Source: an uncultured Lachnospiraceae bacterium (GTDB lineage Bacteria > Bacillota > Clostridia > Lachnospirales > Lachnospiraceae). Taken from it: DNA of 64,000 nucleotides. Position numbers and translations under genes: made by a program. The notes beneath the pieces were generated by a model. The model searched no databases, was not told the origin of the DNA, and saw only the letters and a program-made list of their open reading frames with translations. How positions within the stretch are numbered: position 1 is the stretch's first letter; every line of letters starts with the position of its first letter. The DNA is taken from contig CANRPU010000003.1 in the NCBI GenBank assembly GCA_947632555.1, forward strand, positions 62,001 through 126,000, written 5' to 3'. Positions 1 through 8,434 of the stretch are shown here, in pieces.

Positions 1-111
1 CACGCGGCGCTCTGGGACTACGCTCAGAAGCACGGGATCACCATTGAGGGGTTGAGCAGGCCCAAGTCCGATATTCATGAGGGCGAGGAAGCCGAAGAGG
101 AAGACTATTAA
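1..111 (+). CDS. nifU: C-terminal end of a NifU-like iron-sulfur scaffold protein (partial)
   Basis: The open frame enters from the left edge and stops with TAA at 109-111, giving the last 36 residues of a protein. They read as a short helix (residues HAALWDYAQKHG) followed by an acidic tail. The helix resembles the C-terminal helix of NifU/IscU-type scaffold proteins, which assemble iron-sulfur clusters together with a cysteine desulfurase. The next gene, mnmA, starts four bases later; in many Clostridia a nifS-nifU pair directly precedes mnmA, since the desulfurase supplies sulfur to both. The cluster-binding cysteines lie outside the window, so the assignment rests on the tail and the context. 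Confidence 0.5.
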   Translation, partial: HAALWDYAQKHGITIEGLSRPKSDIHEGEEAEEEDY

Positions 112-115
112 ATCT

Positions 116-1192
116 ATGGGCAGAAAAGTAGTAGTGGGAATGTCGGGCGGCGTGGATTCCTCCGTGGCGGCATATCTGTTAAAAGAGCAGGGGTATGAAG
201 TGATAGGCGTGACCATGCGGATCTGGCAGGACGAGGAAGAACAGGCGCGTGCCGAAAACGGCGGCTGCTGCGGCAAAAGCGCGGTGGATGATGCCAGAAA
301 GGTCGCTTTTGTTCTGGGGATCCCCTATTACGTGATGAATTTTAAGGATGAGTTTAAGCATCGGGTGATGGAGTATTTTACGGAAGAGTATCTGCGCGGC
401 AGAACGCCCAATCCCTGTATAGCCTGCAACCGCTATGTCAAATGGGAGTCTTTACTGAAGCGCAGCCTGGAAATCGGCGCGGACTGTATCGCCACCGGCC
501 ATTATGCCACCGTGGGCAGGCATCCGGGGGGAAGGCTCGCGGTAAAGAACGCCGTTACCGCGCGGAAGGACCAGACCTATGCCCTTTACAGCCTGACCCA
601 GGAACAGCTGGCCCACACCCTGATGCCCATAGGAAGCTACACCAAAGAGGAAGTCCGCCGGATAGCGCGGGAAGCGGGGCTCCCGGTGGCGGAGAAGCCG
701 GACAGTCAGGATATCTGCTTCGTGCCGGACGGGGATTACGCGGCTTTCCTGGAAAAAGAGGCGCCGGACAGGATCCCGCCGGAAGGTAATTTCGTAAATA
801 CCGCGGGAGAAGTCCTGGGACGGCATAAGGGCATCACCCACTATACCGTAGGGCAGCGCCGGGGCCTGGGGCTTTCTCTGGGGCATCCGGTCTTTGTGGC
901 GGAGATCCGTCCCGACACCAACGAAGTGGTGATCGGGGAAGACGCGGAGATCCGTACCACGGAAGTGTACTGCGATGACATCCGGTATATGGCCATGGAA
1001 GCGCTGGAACGGCCCAGGCGCGCGCTGGTGAAAATACGTTATGCCCATCAGGGGGAAAACGCGCTGTTAGAAAAAATGCCGGACGGCAGGGTGAAGCTCA
1101 CCTTTGACCGACCCGTAAGAGCGGCCACCCCGGGGCAGGCCGCGGTTTTCTATGAAGACGGCTGGGTGCTGGGCGGCGGCACCATTCTGTAA
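116..1192 (+). CDS. mnmA: tRNA-specific 2-thiouridylase MnmA
   Basis: This cytoplasmic enzyme adds the 2-thio group to the wobble uridine of tRNAs for Lys, Glu and Gln, using ATP and a persulfide from a cysteine desulfurase. The 358-residue protein has the PP-loop GMSGGVDSS near residues 8-16, the PNPCIACN motif with the likely catalytic cysteine at 104, and the second conserved cysteine in DSQDICF at about 201. The length is normal. An in-frame ATG lies upstream at 77, but it is inside the preceding gene; the ATG at 116, four bases after that stop and just before the PP-loop, fits the family start. A GAGGAAG sequence about 12 bases upstream can serve as ribosome binding site. Probably cotranscribed with the upstream NifU-like gene. 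Confidence 0.95.
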   Translation: MGRKVVVGMSGGVDSSVAAYLLKEQGYEVIGVTMRIWQDEEEQARAENGGCCGKSAVDDARKVAFVLGIPYYVMNFKDEFKHRVMEYFTEEYLRGRTPNPCIACNRYVKWESLLKRSLEIGADCIATGHYATVGRHPGGRLAVKNAVTARKDQTYALYSLTQEQLAHTLMPIGSYTKEEVRRIAREAGLPVAEKPDSQDICFVPDGDYAAFLEKEAPDRIPPEGNFVNTAGEVLGRHKGITHYTVGQRRGLGLSLGHPVFVAEIRPDTNEVVIGEDAEIRTTEVYCDDIRYMAMEALERPRRALVKIRYAHQGENALLEKMPDGRVKLTFDRPVRAATPGQAAVFYEDGWVLGGGTIL

Positions 1193-1216
1193 CGGCCCAG
1201 GAGCGGAAAGTCCGCC

Positions 1217-2035
1217 CTATATTTTATGAAATTCCGGGATGCGCTTTTCAAAAACACAGTAATAACGGAAACCGCATTCCTTTAATAATTCCGCTGCCCT
1301 GTCAAAATCCGCGGCCACGTCCTCCGCGCGGTGGGCGTCGGAGCCGACGGTGACGATCTCGCCGCCCAGCTCCCGGTAGCGCCTCAGCACGTCTATATGC
1401 GGGCTGGCCTGGGAAAGCCCCTTCCGCAGGCTGCCGGTGTTCAGTTCGATTCCCTTCTCTTTTTCCAGTATCAGCTCCAGCATGGTATCGAACAGATCCC
1501 GGTACTTTTCATAGGAATAGTCCCTGTCCTTATGCCGGCCGTAGCGCACTACATAATCCAGATGGCCGCACACGTCGAAGCAGCTGGATCTCTTCAGGTT
1601 GTCGATGACGGCCTGAAAGTATTCCCGGTAGGCTTCCTCGTCATCCCGGCCCTCGTAGTAGGCGGGGTAATAAGGGTCCCTGCCGTTTACTACGTGGACG
1701 GACCCGATGATAAAGTCAAACTCATATTCTCTGGCGTAAAGCGCCAGCTCTTTCTGCAGATGGGGCTGCAGACCCAGCTCCACTCCGAACAGGATCTTGA
1801 TCCTGTCCGCGTATTCCGCCTTGCGGAGGGCCAGGTCATAGAGAAAGGCATCCGTGTTTAAAGTAAAGAGATCCGCCGGAGTATCCTCCGATACGGGAAA
1901 ATCCATGTCCATATGTTCCGTAAGACAGATGTGGGTAAGCCCTCTGCCCAGGGCGGCCCGGATCAGGTTCTCCATGGGTTCTCTGCTGTCCCCGGAATAA
2001 GAAGAGTGAAGGTGGCAGTCGGCTGTAACAGGCAT
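1217..2035 (-). CDS. PHP-domain phosphatase, histidinol-phosphatase (HisK/HisJ) family
   Basis: The 272-residue protein carries the PHP metal-binding motifs in order: DCHLHSSYSGDS at the N-terminus, CLTEHMD, GVELGLQPH, IIGSVHVV, GHLDYVVRYG and GSDAH near the C-terminus. PHP phosphatases of this length usually hydrolyse histidinol phosphate in histidine synthesis, although some paralogues act on other phosphoesters. There are no other his genes in the window, so the substrate is inferred. A longer frame to 2098 exists; the start at 2035 is chosen because it is preceded by AAAGGAAA at ribosome-binding distance and gives the family N-terminus. It converges with mnmA, with only 24 bases between the stops, and diverges from gap. 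Confidence 0.8.
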   Translation of the reverse strand: MPVTADCHLHSSYSGDSREPMENLIRAALGRGLTHICLTEHMDMDFPVSEDTPADLFTLNTDAFLYDLALRKAEYADRIKILFGVELGLQPHLQKELALYAREYEFDFIIGSVHVVNGRDPYYPAYYEGRDDEEAYREYFQAVIDNLKRSSCFDVCGHLDYVVRYGRHKDRDYSYEKYRDLFDTMLELILEKEKGIELNTGSLRKGLSQASPHIDVLRRYRELGGEIVTVGSDAHRAEDVAADFDRAAELLKECGFRYYCVFEKRIPEFHKI

Positions 2036-2222
2036 AAGCGTTTCCTTTCCGCGTTTTATCTGGACCGGACGGACGCGTTTTTTGTCCGGATATGCCAATT
2101 ATACCAAAAAACCTCTGTAAAATTATGAACAAAATATAAAAATTCCCAATTATGGCAAAAATTTTTATTTTCATCTTGAATTATGGACAGGAATTAGGTA
2201 AAATTACATTGTTGACAAATTT

Positions 2223-2251
2223 TTGGCAATCATATTGATTGGTACCATAAT
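2223..2251 (+). promoter_or_regulatory. Likely sigma-A promoter for gap
   Basis: TTGGCA at 2223-2228 and CATAAT at 2246-2251 are separated by 17 bases, each one base from consensus. Transcription would begin around 2258, leaving a very short leader before the GGAGG at 2261 and the ATG at 2274. A second hexamer, TTGACA at 2212-2217, has no good partner at 16-18 bases. Confidence 0.55.
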
Positions 2252-2273
2252 AAAATTTCAGGAGGAATCTAAA

Positions 2274-3287
2274 ATGGCAGTAAGAGTAGCAATTAATGGT
2301 TTTGGCCGTATTGGTCGTCTTGCATTCAGACAGATGTTTGATGCGGAAGGATATGAAGTAGTGGCAATCAATGATTTGACGAGCCCCAAGATGCTTGCGC
2401 ATCTGTTGAAGTATGACTCTTCTCAGGGCAAGTACAAATATGCCGATTCCGTACAGGCGGGCGAGGACAGCATCACCGTAAACGGCAAGACCATCACGAT
2501 CTATAAAGAGGCAGATGCTTCCAAGCTTCCCTGGGGCGAGCTGAAGGTAGACGTAGTTCTGGAGTGTACCGGTTTCTATACCTCCAAGGAAAAGGCTTCC
2601 GCCCATGTAGCGGCAGGCGCCCGCAAGGTCGTTATCTCCGCTCCCGCTGGAAATGACCTGCCTACCATCGTTTACAATGTAAATCATGATACTTTGAAGC
2701 CTGAAGATACGGTTATTTCCGCGGCTTCCTGTACGACCAACTGCCTGGCTCCCATGGCTAAGGCGCTGAATGATTTCGCTCCCATCCAGAGCGGTATCAT
2801 GACCACCGTACACGCGTATACCGGTGACCAGATGATCCTGGACGGTCCTCAGAGAAAGGGCGATTTAAGAAGAAGCCGCGCGGGCGCGTGCAATATCGTT
2901 CCCAACTCCACCGGCGCCGCTAAGGCGATCGGCCTGGTTATTCCCGAACTGAACGGCAAGCTGATCGGTTCCGCACAGCGTGTACCTACCGCTACCGGTT
3001 CTACCACCATCCTGGTAGCCGTTGTAAAGGGCGAGGTTACCAAGGAAGGCATCAACGCGGCTATGAAGGCTGCCAGAACGGAATCCTTCGATTACAATGA
3101 GGACGAGATCGTATCCTCCGATATCGTAGGAAGCACCTATGGTTCCATCTTTGACGCGACCCAGACCATGGTTTCCAAGATGGAAGACGGCAACAGCCTG
3201 GTACAGGTTGTTTCCTGGTATGACAATGAGAACAGCTATACCAGCCAGATGGTTCGTACCATCAAGTATTTCAGCGAGCTGAAATAA
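2274..3287 (+). CDS. gap: Glyceraldehyde-3-phosphate dehydrogenase
   Basis: A 337-residue NAD-dependent GAPDH, converting glyceraldehyde 3-phosphate to 1,3-bisphosphoglycerate in glycolysis. The N-terminal NGFGRIGR dinucleotide-binding loop, the NAD-selecting Asp in AINDL (about residue 34), the active-site cysteine in SCTTNC (Cys153) and the catalytic histidine in TVHAYTGDQ (about His180) are all present, and the length is typical. The start at 2274 has a GGAGG ribosome binding site eight bases away; a 17-residue upstream extension in the open frame is unlikely to be used. It heads the run gap-pgk-tpiA, but a strong hairpin follows it, so gap mRNA can probably be made separately and in larger amounts than pgk-tpiA. 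Confidence 0.98.
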   Translation: MAVRVAINGFGRIGRLAFRQMFDAEGYEVVAINDLTSPKMLAHLLKYDSSQGKYKYADSVQAGEDSITVNGKTITIYKEADASKLPWGELKVDVVLECTGFYTSKEKASAHVAAGARKVVISAPAGNDLPTIVYNVNHDTLKPEDTVISAASCTTNCLAPMAKALNDFAPIQSGIMTTVHAYTGDQMILDGPQRKGDLRRSRAGACNIVPNSTGAAKAIGLVIPELNGKLIGSAQRVPTATGSTTILVAVVKGEVTKEGINAAMKAARTESFDYNEDEIVSSDIVGSTYGSIFDATQTMVSKMEDGNSLVQVVSWYDNENSYTSQMVRTIKYFSELK

Positions 3288-3304
3288 AACAGGTTCGACC
3301 TGCC

Positions 3305-3334
3305 AAGGTCCGGTCTTAGGACCGGACCTTTTTT
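3305..3334 (+). terminator. Rho-independent terminator after gap
   Basis: A perfect 11-base-pair stem (3305-3315 with 3320-3330) with a TTAG loop is followed by a run of T. It sits between gap and pgk. No clear promoter is visible between it and pgk, so pgk-tpiA expression probably depends on read-through or on an undetected promoter. Confidence 0.85.
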
Positions 3335-3359
3335 AAAATCAAAATCGGAGGACAGTGCA

Positions 3360-4583
3360 ATGGGTTTAAACAAAAAATCTGTAGATGACATTAACGCGAA
3401 AGGCAAAAGAGTGCTGGTAAGATGCGATTTCAACGTACCGCTTAAAAATGGCGAGATTACGGATGAAACCCGTATCGTGGCAGCGCTTCCTACCATTCAG
3501 AAGCTGATAAAGGATGGCGGCAAGGTGATCCTCTGCTCCCACCTGGGTAAAGTAAAGAACGGCCCCAACGAAGGAGAATCCCTGGCGCCCGTAGCCAAAA
3601 GACTTTCTGAGAAGCTGGGCAAGGAGGTTGTATTCGTAAGCGATTACAACGTGACCGGCGAAGCTGCCACCGCGGCTGTAGCGGCTATGAAAGAGGGAGA
3701 TGTGGTACTGCTTCAGAACACCCGTTTCCGCGGCGCGGAAGAAACCAAGAACGGCGAGGCCTTCAGTAAAGAACTGGCGGACCTGGCGGATCTGTATGTA
3801 TGTGACGCGTTCGGCTCCTCTCACAGGGCTCACGCTTCCGTAGAAGGCGTTACCAAATTCATTACCGCGAAGGGCGGTGAGAACGTGGTCGGCTACCTGA
3901 TGCAGAAGGAGATCAATTTCCTGGGCAACGCGGTGGAAAATCCCGTAAGACCTTTCGTAGCCATCCTGGGCGGCGCAAAAGTAGCCGACAAGCTGAACGT
4001 GATCTCCAATCTTTTGGAGAAGTGCGATACCCTGATCATCGGCGGCGGTATGGCGTATACCTTCTTAAAGGCGCAGGGAATGGAAGTGGGCAACTCTCTG
4101 GTAGATGACGAGAAGATCGACTACTGCAGGGAGATGATGGATAAGGCCGGCAAACTTGGCAAAAAGCTGCTCCTGCCCGTAGATACCACCATCGCGAAAA
4201 GTTTTCCGGATCCTATTGACGGACCGGTAGAGATCTCCCATGTAGACGCGGATAAGATTCCCGCCGACATGGAAGGCCTGGATATCGGACCCAAGACGGC
4301 GGCTCTGTACGCGGATGCCGTAAAGAACGCCAAAACAGTAGTTTGGAACGGCCCCATGGGCGTATTTGAGAATCCTACTCTGGCAGCGGGAACCATCGCG
4401 GTAGCCAAAGCTCTGGCGGAAACCGAAGCGACCACCATCATCGGCGGCGGCGATTCCGCGGCGGCGGTCAACCAGCTGGGCTTCGGTGACAAGATGACCC
4501 ACATCTCCACCGGCGGCGGCGCTTCTCTGGAGTTCTTAGAGGGCAAAGTGCTTCCCGGCGTAGCTGCGGCAGATGACAAATAA
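3360..4583 (+). CDS. pgk: Phosphoglycerate kinase
   Basis: A 407-residue monomeric kinase of glycolysis making ATP and 3-phosphoglycerate from 1,3-bisphosphoglycerate. The N-terminal RCDFNVP substrate-binding motif (about residues 21-27), the GGAKVADK segment in the middle, NGPMGVFE in the nucleotide domain and the C-terminal GGGDSAAA glycine-rich loop are all in order and the length is normal for the family. The ATG at 3360 is preceded by GGAGGA at good spacing. It lies between gap and tpiA, 25 bases after the gap terminator. Confidence 0.98.
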   Translation: MGLNKKSVDDINAKGKRVLVRCDFNVPLKNGEITDETRIVAALPTIQKLIKDGGKVILCSHLGKVKNGPNEGESLAPVAKRLSEKLGKEVVFVSDYNVTGEAATAAVAAMKEGDVVLLQNTRFRGAEETKNGEAFSKELADLADLYVCDAFGSSHRAHASVEGVTKFITAKGGENVVGYLMQKEINFLGNAVENPVRPFVAILGGAKVADKLNVISNLLEKCDTLIIGGGMAYTFLKAQGMEVGNSLVDDEKIDYCREMMDKAGKLGKKLLLPVDTTIAKSFPDPIDGPVEISHVDADKIPADMEGLDIGPKTAALYADAVKNAKTVVWNGPMGVFENPTLAAGTIAVAKALAETEATTIIGGGDSAAAVNQLGFGDKMTHISTGGGASLEFLEGKVLPGVAAADDK

Positions 4584-4634
4584 GACAGGGTATCCTGCGG
4601 ATCTTATCAGAAGAATAGAAGAGAGGAAAAAGAA

Positions 4635-5384
4635 ATGGCAAGAAAGAAGATTATTGCCGGCAACTGGAAAATGAACATGACTCCCAGTGAAGCCGTAGCG
4701 CTGATTGAAAAATTAAAGCCGCTTGTGGTAACCGACGATGCGGACGTGGTATTCTGCGTACCCGCCATTGATATCATTCCCGCTGTGGAAGCCGCGAAAG
4801 GAACGAATATCCGGATAGGCGCGGAGAATATGTATTTTGAGGAGAAAGGCGCCTTTACCGGCGAGATCTCTCCCGCCATGCTGGTAGATGCGGGCGTAGA
4901 ATACGTTATCATCGGCCACTCTGAAAGAAGAGAGTACTTCGCGGAAACCGATGAAACCGTGAACAAAAAGGTCCTGAAGGCTTTTGAGCACAATCTGAAG
5001 CCCATTATCTGCTGCGGCGAGTCCCTGACACAGAGAGAGCAGGGCATAACCATTGACTGGATACGCCAGCAGATCAAGATCGCGTTCCTGAATGTGACCG
5101 CGCAGCAGGCGAAGACCGCTGTGATCGCCTATGAGCCTATCTGGGCCATCGGTACCGGCAAGGTCGCGACAACCGAACAGGCGCAGGAGGTATGCGCGGC
5201 GATCCGTGCCTGCATCGGCGAGCTTTACGGAGCCGATACAGCGGAGGCCATCCGTATTCAGTACGGCGGTTCCGTATCCGCTTCCAGCGCGCCTGAGCTC
5301 TTCGCGCAGGCGGACATTGACGGCGGCCTGGTAGGCGGCGCGTCCTTAAAAGAGGATTTCGGAAAGATCGTGAATTACAAATAA
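4635..5384 (+). CDS. tpiA: Triosephosphate isomerase
   Basis: A 249-residue TIM-barrel enzyme interconverting dihydroxyacetone phosphate and glyceraldehyde 3-phosphate. The catalytic residues are present: Lys12 in GNWKMN, His95 in IIGHSERR and Glu167 in [11 protein letters not shown]; the phosphate-binding GGSV and GGASL loops are near the C-terminus. A GAGAGGAAAAAG ribosome binding site precedes the ATG. It follows pgk by 51 bases and is closed by a terminator, so it is the last gene of the glycolytic run. Confidence 0.98.
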   Translation: MARKKIIAGNWKMNMTPSEAVALIEKLKPLVVTDDADVVFCVPAIDIIPAVEAAKGTNIRIGAENMYFEEKGAFTGEISPAMLVDAGVEYVIIGHSERREYFAETDETVNKKVLKAFEHNLKPIICCGESLTQREQGITIDWIRQQIKIAFLNVTAQQAKTAVIAYEPIWAIGTGKVATTEQAQEVCAAIRACIGELYGADTAEAIRIQYGGSVSASSAPELFAQADIDGGLVGGASLKEDFGKIVNYK

Positions 5385-5396
5385 AAACGGCCTGTG

Positions 5397-5426
5397 AAAA
5401 GGTCCCGCTTTGGCGGGGCCTTTTTT
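5397..5426 (+). terminator. Rho-independent terminator after tpiA
   Basis: GGTCCCGC (5401-5408) pairs with GCGGGGCC (5413-5420) around a TTTG loop, with one G-T wobble. Four A precede the stem and six T follow. It separates the glycolytic genes from the pilus operon. Confidence 0.85.
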
Positions 5427-5449
5427 GTCCGGTGCCCGCCATAGGGCAT

Positions 5450-5478
5450 TTGACAGAAAAAGCGAATATGTTTATAAT
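5450..5478 (+). promoter_or_regulatory. Perfect-consensus sigma-A promoter of the type IV pilus operon
   Basis: TTGACA at 5450-5455 and TATAAT at 5473-5478 are separated by exactly 17 bases, a full match to the housekeeping consensus. It is 46 bases upstream of the pilB start. A weak CodY-like 15-mer (10 of 15 positions) overlaps the -35 region at 5448-5462, but that match is too poor to be called on its own. Confidence 0.85.
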
Positions 5479-5523
5479 AAAAATATATTGGAAAACCAAA
5501 TTGTCCGGAGGCGCAGATAGGGT

Positions 5524-7215
5524 ATGGCAGATTTTATCAGAAGAAAAGTTCGTTTGGGCGAGGCGCTGGTAAACAGCGGCGCCATTACGGAGGAACAGCT
5601 GCAGAGAGGGCTGGAGCTGCAAAAAGGCAGCGGCCGTAAACTGGGTGAAACTCTGGTGGATGAAAATATCGTGACGGAGGAAACCATCGCCAATGTGCTG
5701 AGCGCGCAGCTGGGATACGCTTATACCGACCTGCAGAACATCTCCATTCCGCAGGATATTCAGGAACTGGTAGCGGTTTCCGTGTTGAAAAAGAATCAGG
5801 TGCTGCCCCTGGGTTACGCGCCGGACAATATGAACATTCTGCAGCTGGCCATGGCGGATCCTCAGGACTTAAACGCCATGGACGATATCTCCATTATCAC
5901 GGGCTGTCAGATAGAACCGCTGGTAGCCACGCCCAGGAGCATCATGCTGGCAATCGACAAATACTTCGGTACGGAAGAAGTGGATTCCGCTCTGGAGGAG
6001 TACACCAAGGAGCGCCTGGTGGTGGAGGAAGAAGATACCTTCAGCGAGGATATCAACAATTCCCCCATCGTTATGCTGGTAAAGGATATGATCGAAAAAG
6101 CGGCCAGACAGCGTTCTTCCGATATCCATATCGAACCCATGGAAAAGAAAGTGCGTATCCGGTACCGTATCGACGGCGCGCTGTATGAGAGAGCCCGATA
6201 CGATATTGCCATACTGCCGGCTCTGTCCGCCCGTGTCAAGATCATCGGCGGCATGGACATCGCGGAGAAGAGAAAACCGCAGGACGGCCGTATCACCCAG
6301 GTGGTGGATCGTACCGAATATGATATCCGTGTATCCGTACTGCCTACAGTCTACGGCGAGAAGATCGTTATGCGTCTGGCAGCCAAGACTGCCCTCAACA
6401 GAGAGAAGAGCCAGCTGGGCTTAAAACCCGGTGAGATGAAGCAGTTCGACCACATTCTGAAAAATCCCCACGGCATCCTGCTGGTTACGGGGCCTACCGG
6501 AAGCGGTAAGTCTACCACGCTGTATACGGCTTTGAGCGAACTGAATACCGAAGATGTCAATATCATTACCGTTGAGGATCCCGTGGAGGCGAACATTGAC
6601 GGCATCAATCAGGTGCAGACCAATAACAAAGCCAATCTGACCTTTGCCAGCGCCCTGCGTTCCATTCTGCGTCAGGACCCGGATATCATCATGATAGGTG
6701 AGATCCGTGATATTGAAACTGCCAGCATCGCGGTGCAGGCATCCATCACCGGCCACCTGGTAGTCAGCACCCTGCATACCAACTCGTCAGCCAGCACCAT
6801 CACCCGTCTGGCGGATATGGGTGTGGAGCCTTATCTGATAGCGGATTCCATTGTAGGCGTGATCGCCCAGCGTCTGGTAAGACGCCTTTGTCCCGCCTGT
6901 AAGAAGCCCCGCCTTGCCAATGAGGAGGAAGTGGAGATCCTGGGCGGCAAACCCGGCGAGGAGATTCAGATATATGAGCCATGCGGCTGTCCTCAGTGCG
7001 ATAACATGGGGTATAAGGGACGTATCGGCGTTTATGAGATCATGGAAATGACCCAGCCGCTGCGCCATATCATCAGCAAAGGCGGCAATGCCGAAGAGAT
7101 CAAAGAACAGGCTATGAAGGACGGTATGCATACGCTGCGTATGAGCGCGGCGGAATATGTGATATCCGGGATCACGTCCTTCAGTGAGATGATGAAAGTA
7201 TCGTTTGATTCATAG
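5524..7215 (+). CDS. pilB: Type IV pilus assembly ATPase PilB (GspE family)
   Basis: This cytoplasmic hexameric ATPase powers pilus extension. The 563-residue protein has an N-terminal MshEN/GspE-N domain (about residues 1-145, of the type that can bind c-di-GMP in some relatives), a linker, then the ATPase core: Walker A GPTGSGKST at 323-331, the Asp box around 350, Walker B ending IMIGEIRD near 389-396, and the His box ending STLHTN at about 415-420. A C4 zinc site (Cys456, Cys459, Cys489, Cys492) marks it as an assembly ATPase and not a retraction ATPase of the PilT type. GGAGG at 5507-5511 is the ribosome binding site. It is the first gene after the consensus promoter. Confidence 0.95.
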   Translation: MADFIRRKVRLGEALVNSGAITEEQLQRGLELQKGSGRKLGETLVDENIVTEETIANVLSAQLGYAYTDLQNISIPQDIQELVAVSVLKKNQVLPLGYAPDNMNILQLAMADPQDLNAMDDISIITGCQIEPLVATPRSIMLAIDKYFGTEEVDSALEEYTKERLVVEEEDTFSEDINNSPIVMLVKDMIEKAARQRSSDIHIEPMEKKVRIRYRIDGALYERARYDIAILPALSARVKIIGGMDIAEKRKPQDGRITQVVDRTEYDIRVSVLPTVYGEKIVMRLAAKTALNREKSQLGLKPGEMKQFDHILKNPHGILLVTGPTGSGKSTTLYTALSELNTEDVNIITVEDPVEANIDGINQVQTNNKANLTFASALRSILRQDPDIIMIGEIRDIETASIAVQASITGHLVVSTLHTNSSASTITRLADMGVEPYLIADSIVGVIAQRLVRRLCPACKKPRLANEEEVEILGGKPGEEIQIYEPCGCPQCDNMGYKGRIGVYEIMEMTQPLRHIISKGGNAEEIKEQAMKDGMHTLRMSAAEYVISGITSFSEMMKVSFDS

Positions 7216-7230
7216 AAGAGCGAATGTATC

Positions 7231-7257
7231 AGGGCGGGGGAGTTATTCCCCTGCCCT
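7231..7257 (+). terminator. Stem-loop after pilB, weak terminator candidate
   Basis: AGGGCGGGGGA (7231-7241) pairs with TCCCCTGCCCT (7247-7257) with one wobble and a five-base loop. Only a short T stretch follows, so it may be a weak terminator or an RNA-stabilising hairpin. It also overlaps the end of the minus-strand pseudogene and could act for that strand. Confidence 0.35.
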
Positions 7258-7933
7258 TTCCAGTCTGTCAAAAAGGACCGCCGCATCCGGTCCGTATTCC
7301 GCGTAAGCCTCGCGGATCCGGTCGATCTCCTCCCGGTCTGCCAGAAGGTCCTCGGCTATCTTTTCCGAGTTCTCCCCTTTTCGCAGCTTGCCGCATACCT
7401 GACGGATCAGAAGACGGTGTTCTCCCCGGTCTATTCCCTGTGCCATTCCCTGTTCCAGTCCGTCCTCCAGACCCTCCTCATACCTTACCTTCAGAGCGTC
7501 ATCCATGTTAAACTGTGTGTACAGCATATTTTCCACCTCCGAACCATGCTTCCTCACAAAGTCTGAAAAGATATCCTCCCTCACACTGTCCCTGACCGCC
7601 AGAGCCACCGCCGTATCCCTGTCCATACCGTCACTTAAATAGCTCCGGATCCGCTCTATGAACCAGGCGTACTCGTACAGCGGCCCGCACTCCTGTAATA
7701 CCCTGTGCCCCACCGGGAGATTGATGTTGATCATCTTTACTTTCAATTCTAGCATAGGCTCCCTGGTTTCCGCAATATACCCGTCGGAAAGTTTTAAGAC
7801 TTTTTCTTCCGGAGAGGGCGGTATAGAGCTTCGCGGCGTTTTCGGGCTCGCTGAAAAGGGCTGTGAACACATCGGACTTGTGCTCTCTGTTGGACGCGTT
7901 CCTGCCGGTTTCTTTGGTTCTGTCATCTGTCAT
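7243..7933 (-). pseudogene. Decayed Rpn-family (PD-(D/E)XK) nuclease-like gene with internal deletion and frameshift
   Basis: The first part reads from an ATG at 7933 with a GGAGGAG ribosome binding site (MTDDRTKETGRN..., then DVFTALFSEPENAAKLYTALSG). This is the usual N-terminus of Lachnospiraceae Rpn-type nuclease-like proteins. The sequence then jumps, near 7805-7815 and in a different frame, to the C-terminal part (PEEKVLKLSDGY, CGPLYEYAWFIERI, and a helix rich in EGLEDGLEQG-type repeats). The central catalytic region of roughly 80-100 residues is missing and the two halves are out of frame. A full read-through from the second ATG at 7926 would give a 227-residue protein, but its first 40 residues are an out-of-frame translation of the true N-terminus. 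It lies opposite to and inside the pilus operon, between pilB and pilC. Confidence 0.75.
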
Positions 7934-8434
7934 AGGCAGACTCCTCCTGTGAAATTGTATTTTTGTCTTGAAAAATGCCGCGGAAACCGCGTAGAAAAAA
8001 AGATCTGGTCTTTCAAGGATAGGTTGATTGTACCAGAGAAAGGGAAATTTGTAAAGCATAAAAAACAAAAGCCGCCGGCCAATAAAGTCAAAACTGTTGC
8101 CAATCAACAAAGCAATTTCTTGGAATGTCTTGTTAATTCCATGGAATGTCTTGTCAATTTCATAAAATTTGTTGATTTTTACTGACAAATATGTTATGTT
8201 CTGTATAGAATATAGTAATTATGCCTGCAAAAATTGGGTTACATATTGCATTTCGGGGGGGTACGTGGTAAAATAATATCACGGTATGGCTTCGATTATA
8301 AACGCAGGTATTGCCTGACAGAACGACGCGCAGGCAGCGTACAGCACAGTGCGTGAATGATACACGGACACACAGATTAGCACACAAACGGGAACGGAAA
8401 AGGGCGCAGGCAGGCGCTTTAAGGGGGATAAAGA
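7934..8434. other. 500-base stretch without a gene between the pseudogene and pilC
   Basis: No convincing coding frame is seen. The left part (7934-8200) is A+T rich, contains the upstream region of the minus-strand pseudogene and a 21-base tandem repeat. The right part (8200-8434) holds a seven-G run at 8255-8261 and weak promoter-like pairs: TTGCAT at 8246-8251 with TAAAAT at 8269-8274, 17 bases apart, and CTGACA with TAGAAT further left. I looked for c-di-GMP riboswitch signatures and did not find them. The region may carry an extra promoter for pilC and the downstream pilus genes. Confidence 0.5.
8121..8162. repeat. Two tandem copies of a 21-base unit
   Basis: Positions 8121-8141 and 8142-8162 match at 19 of 21 bases (unit begins TGGAATGTCTTGT). 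A partial third copy may precede it. The spacing of two helical turns would suit a pair of protein-binding sites, but it lies only in the upstream region of a dead gene and may be residual. Confidence 0.6.

Noticed and set aside
2212..2240. TTGACA at 2212 as the -35 element of gap
   Set aside because: At 17 bases it pairs only with TTGATT; the pair TTGGCA/CATAAT at 2223-2251 is better.
7243..7926. A 227-residue protein from ATG 7926
   Set aside because: Its first 40 residues are an out-of-frame reading of the true N-terminus of a nuclease gene; treated as part of a pseudogene.
7934..8434. c-di-GMP riboswitch before pilC
   Set aside because: The conserved GCAAACC and GCAAAGC-type elements are not found.
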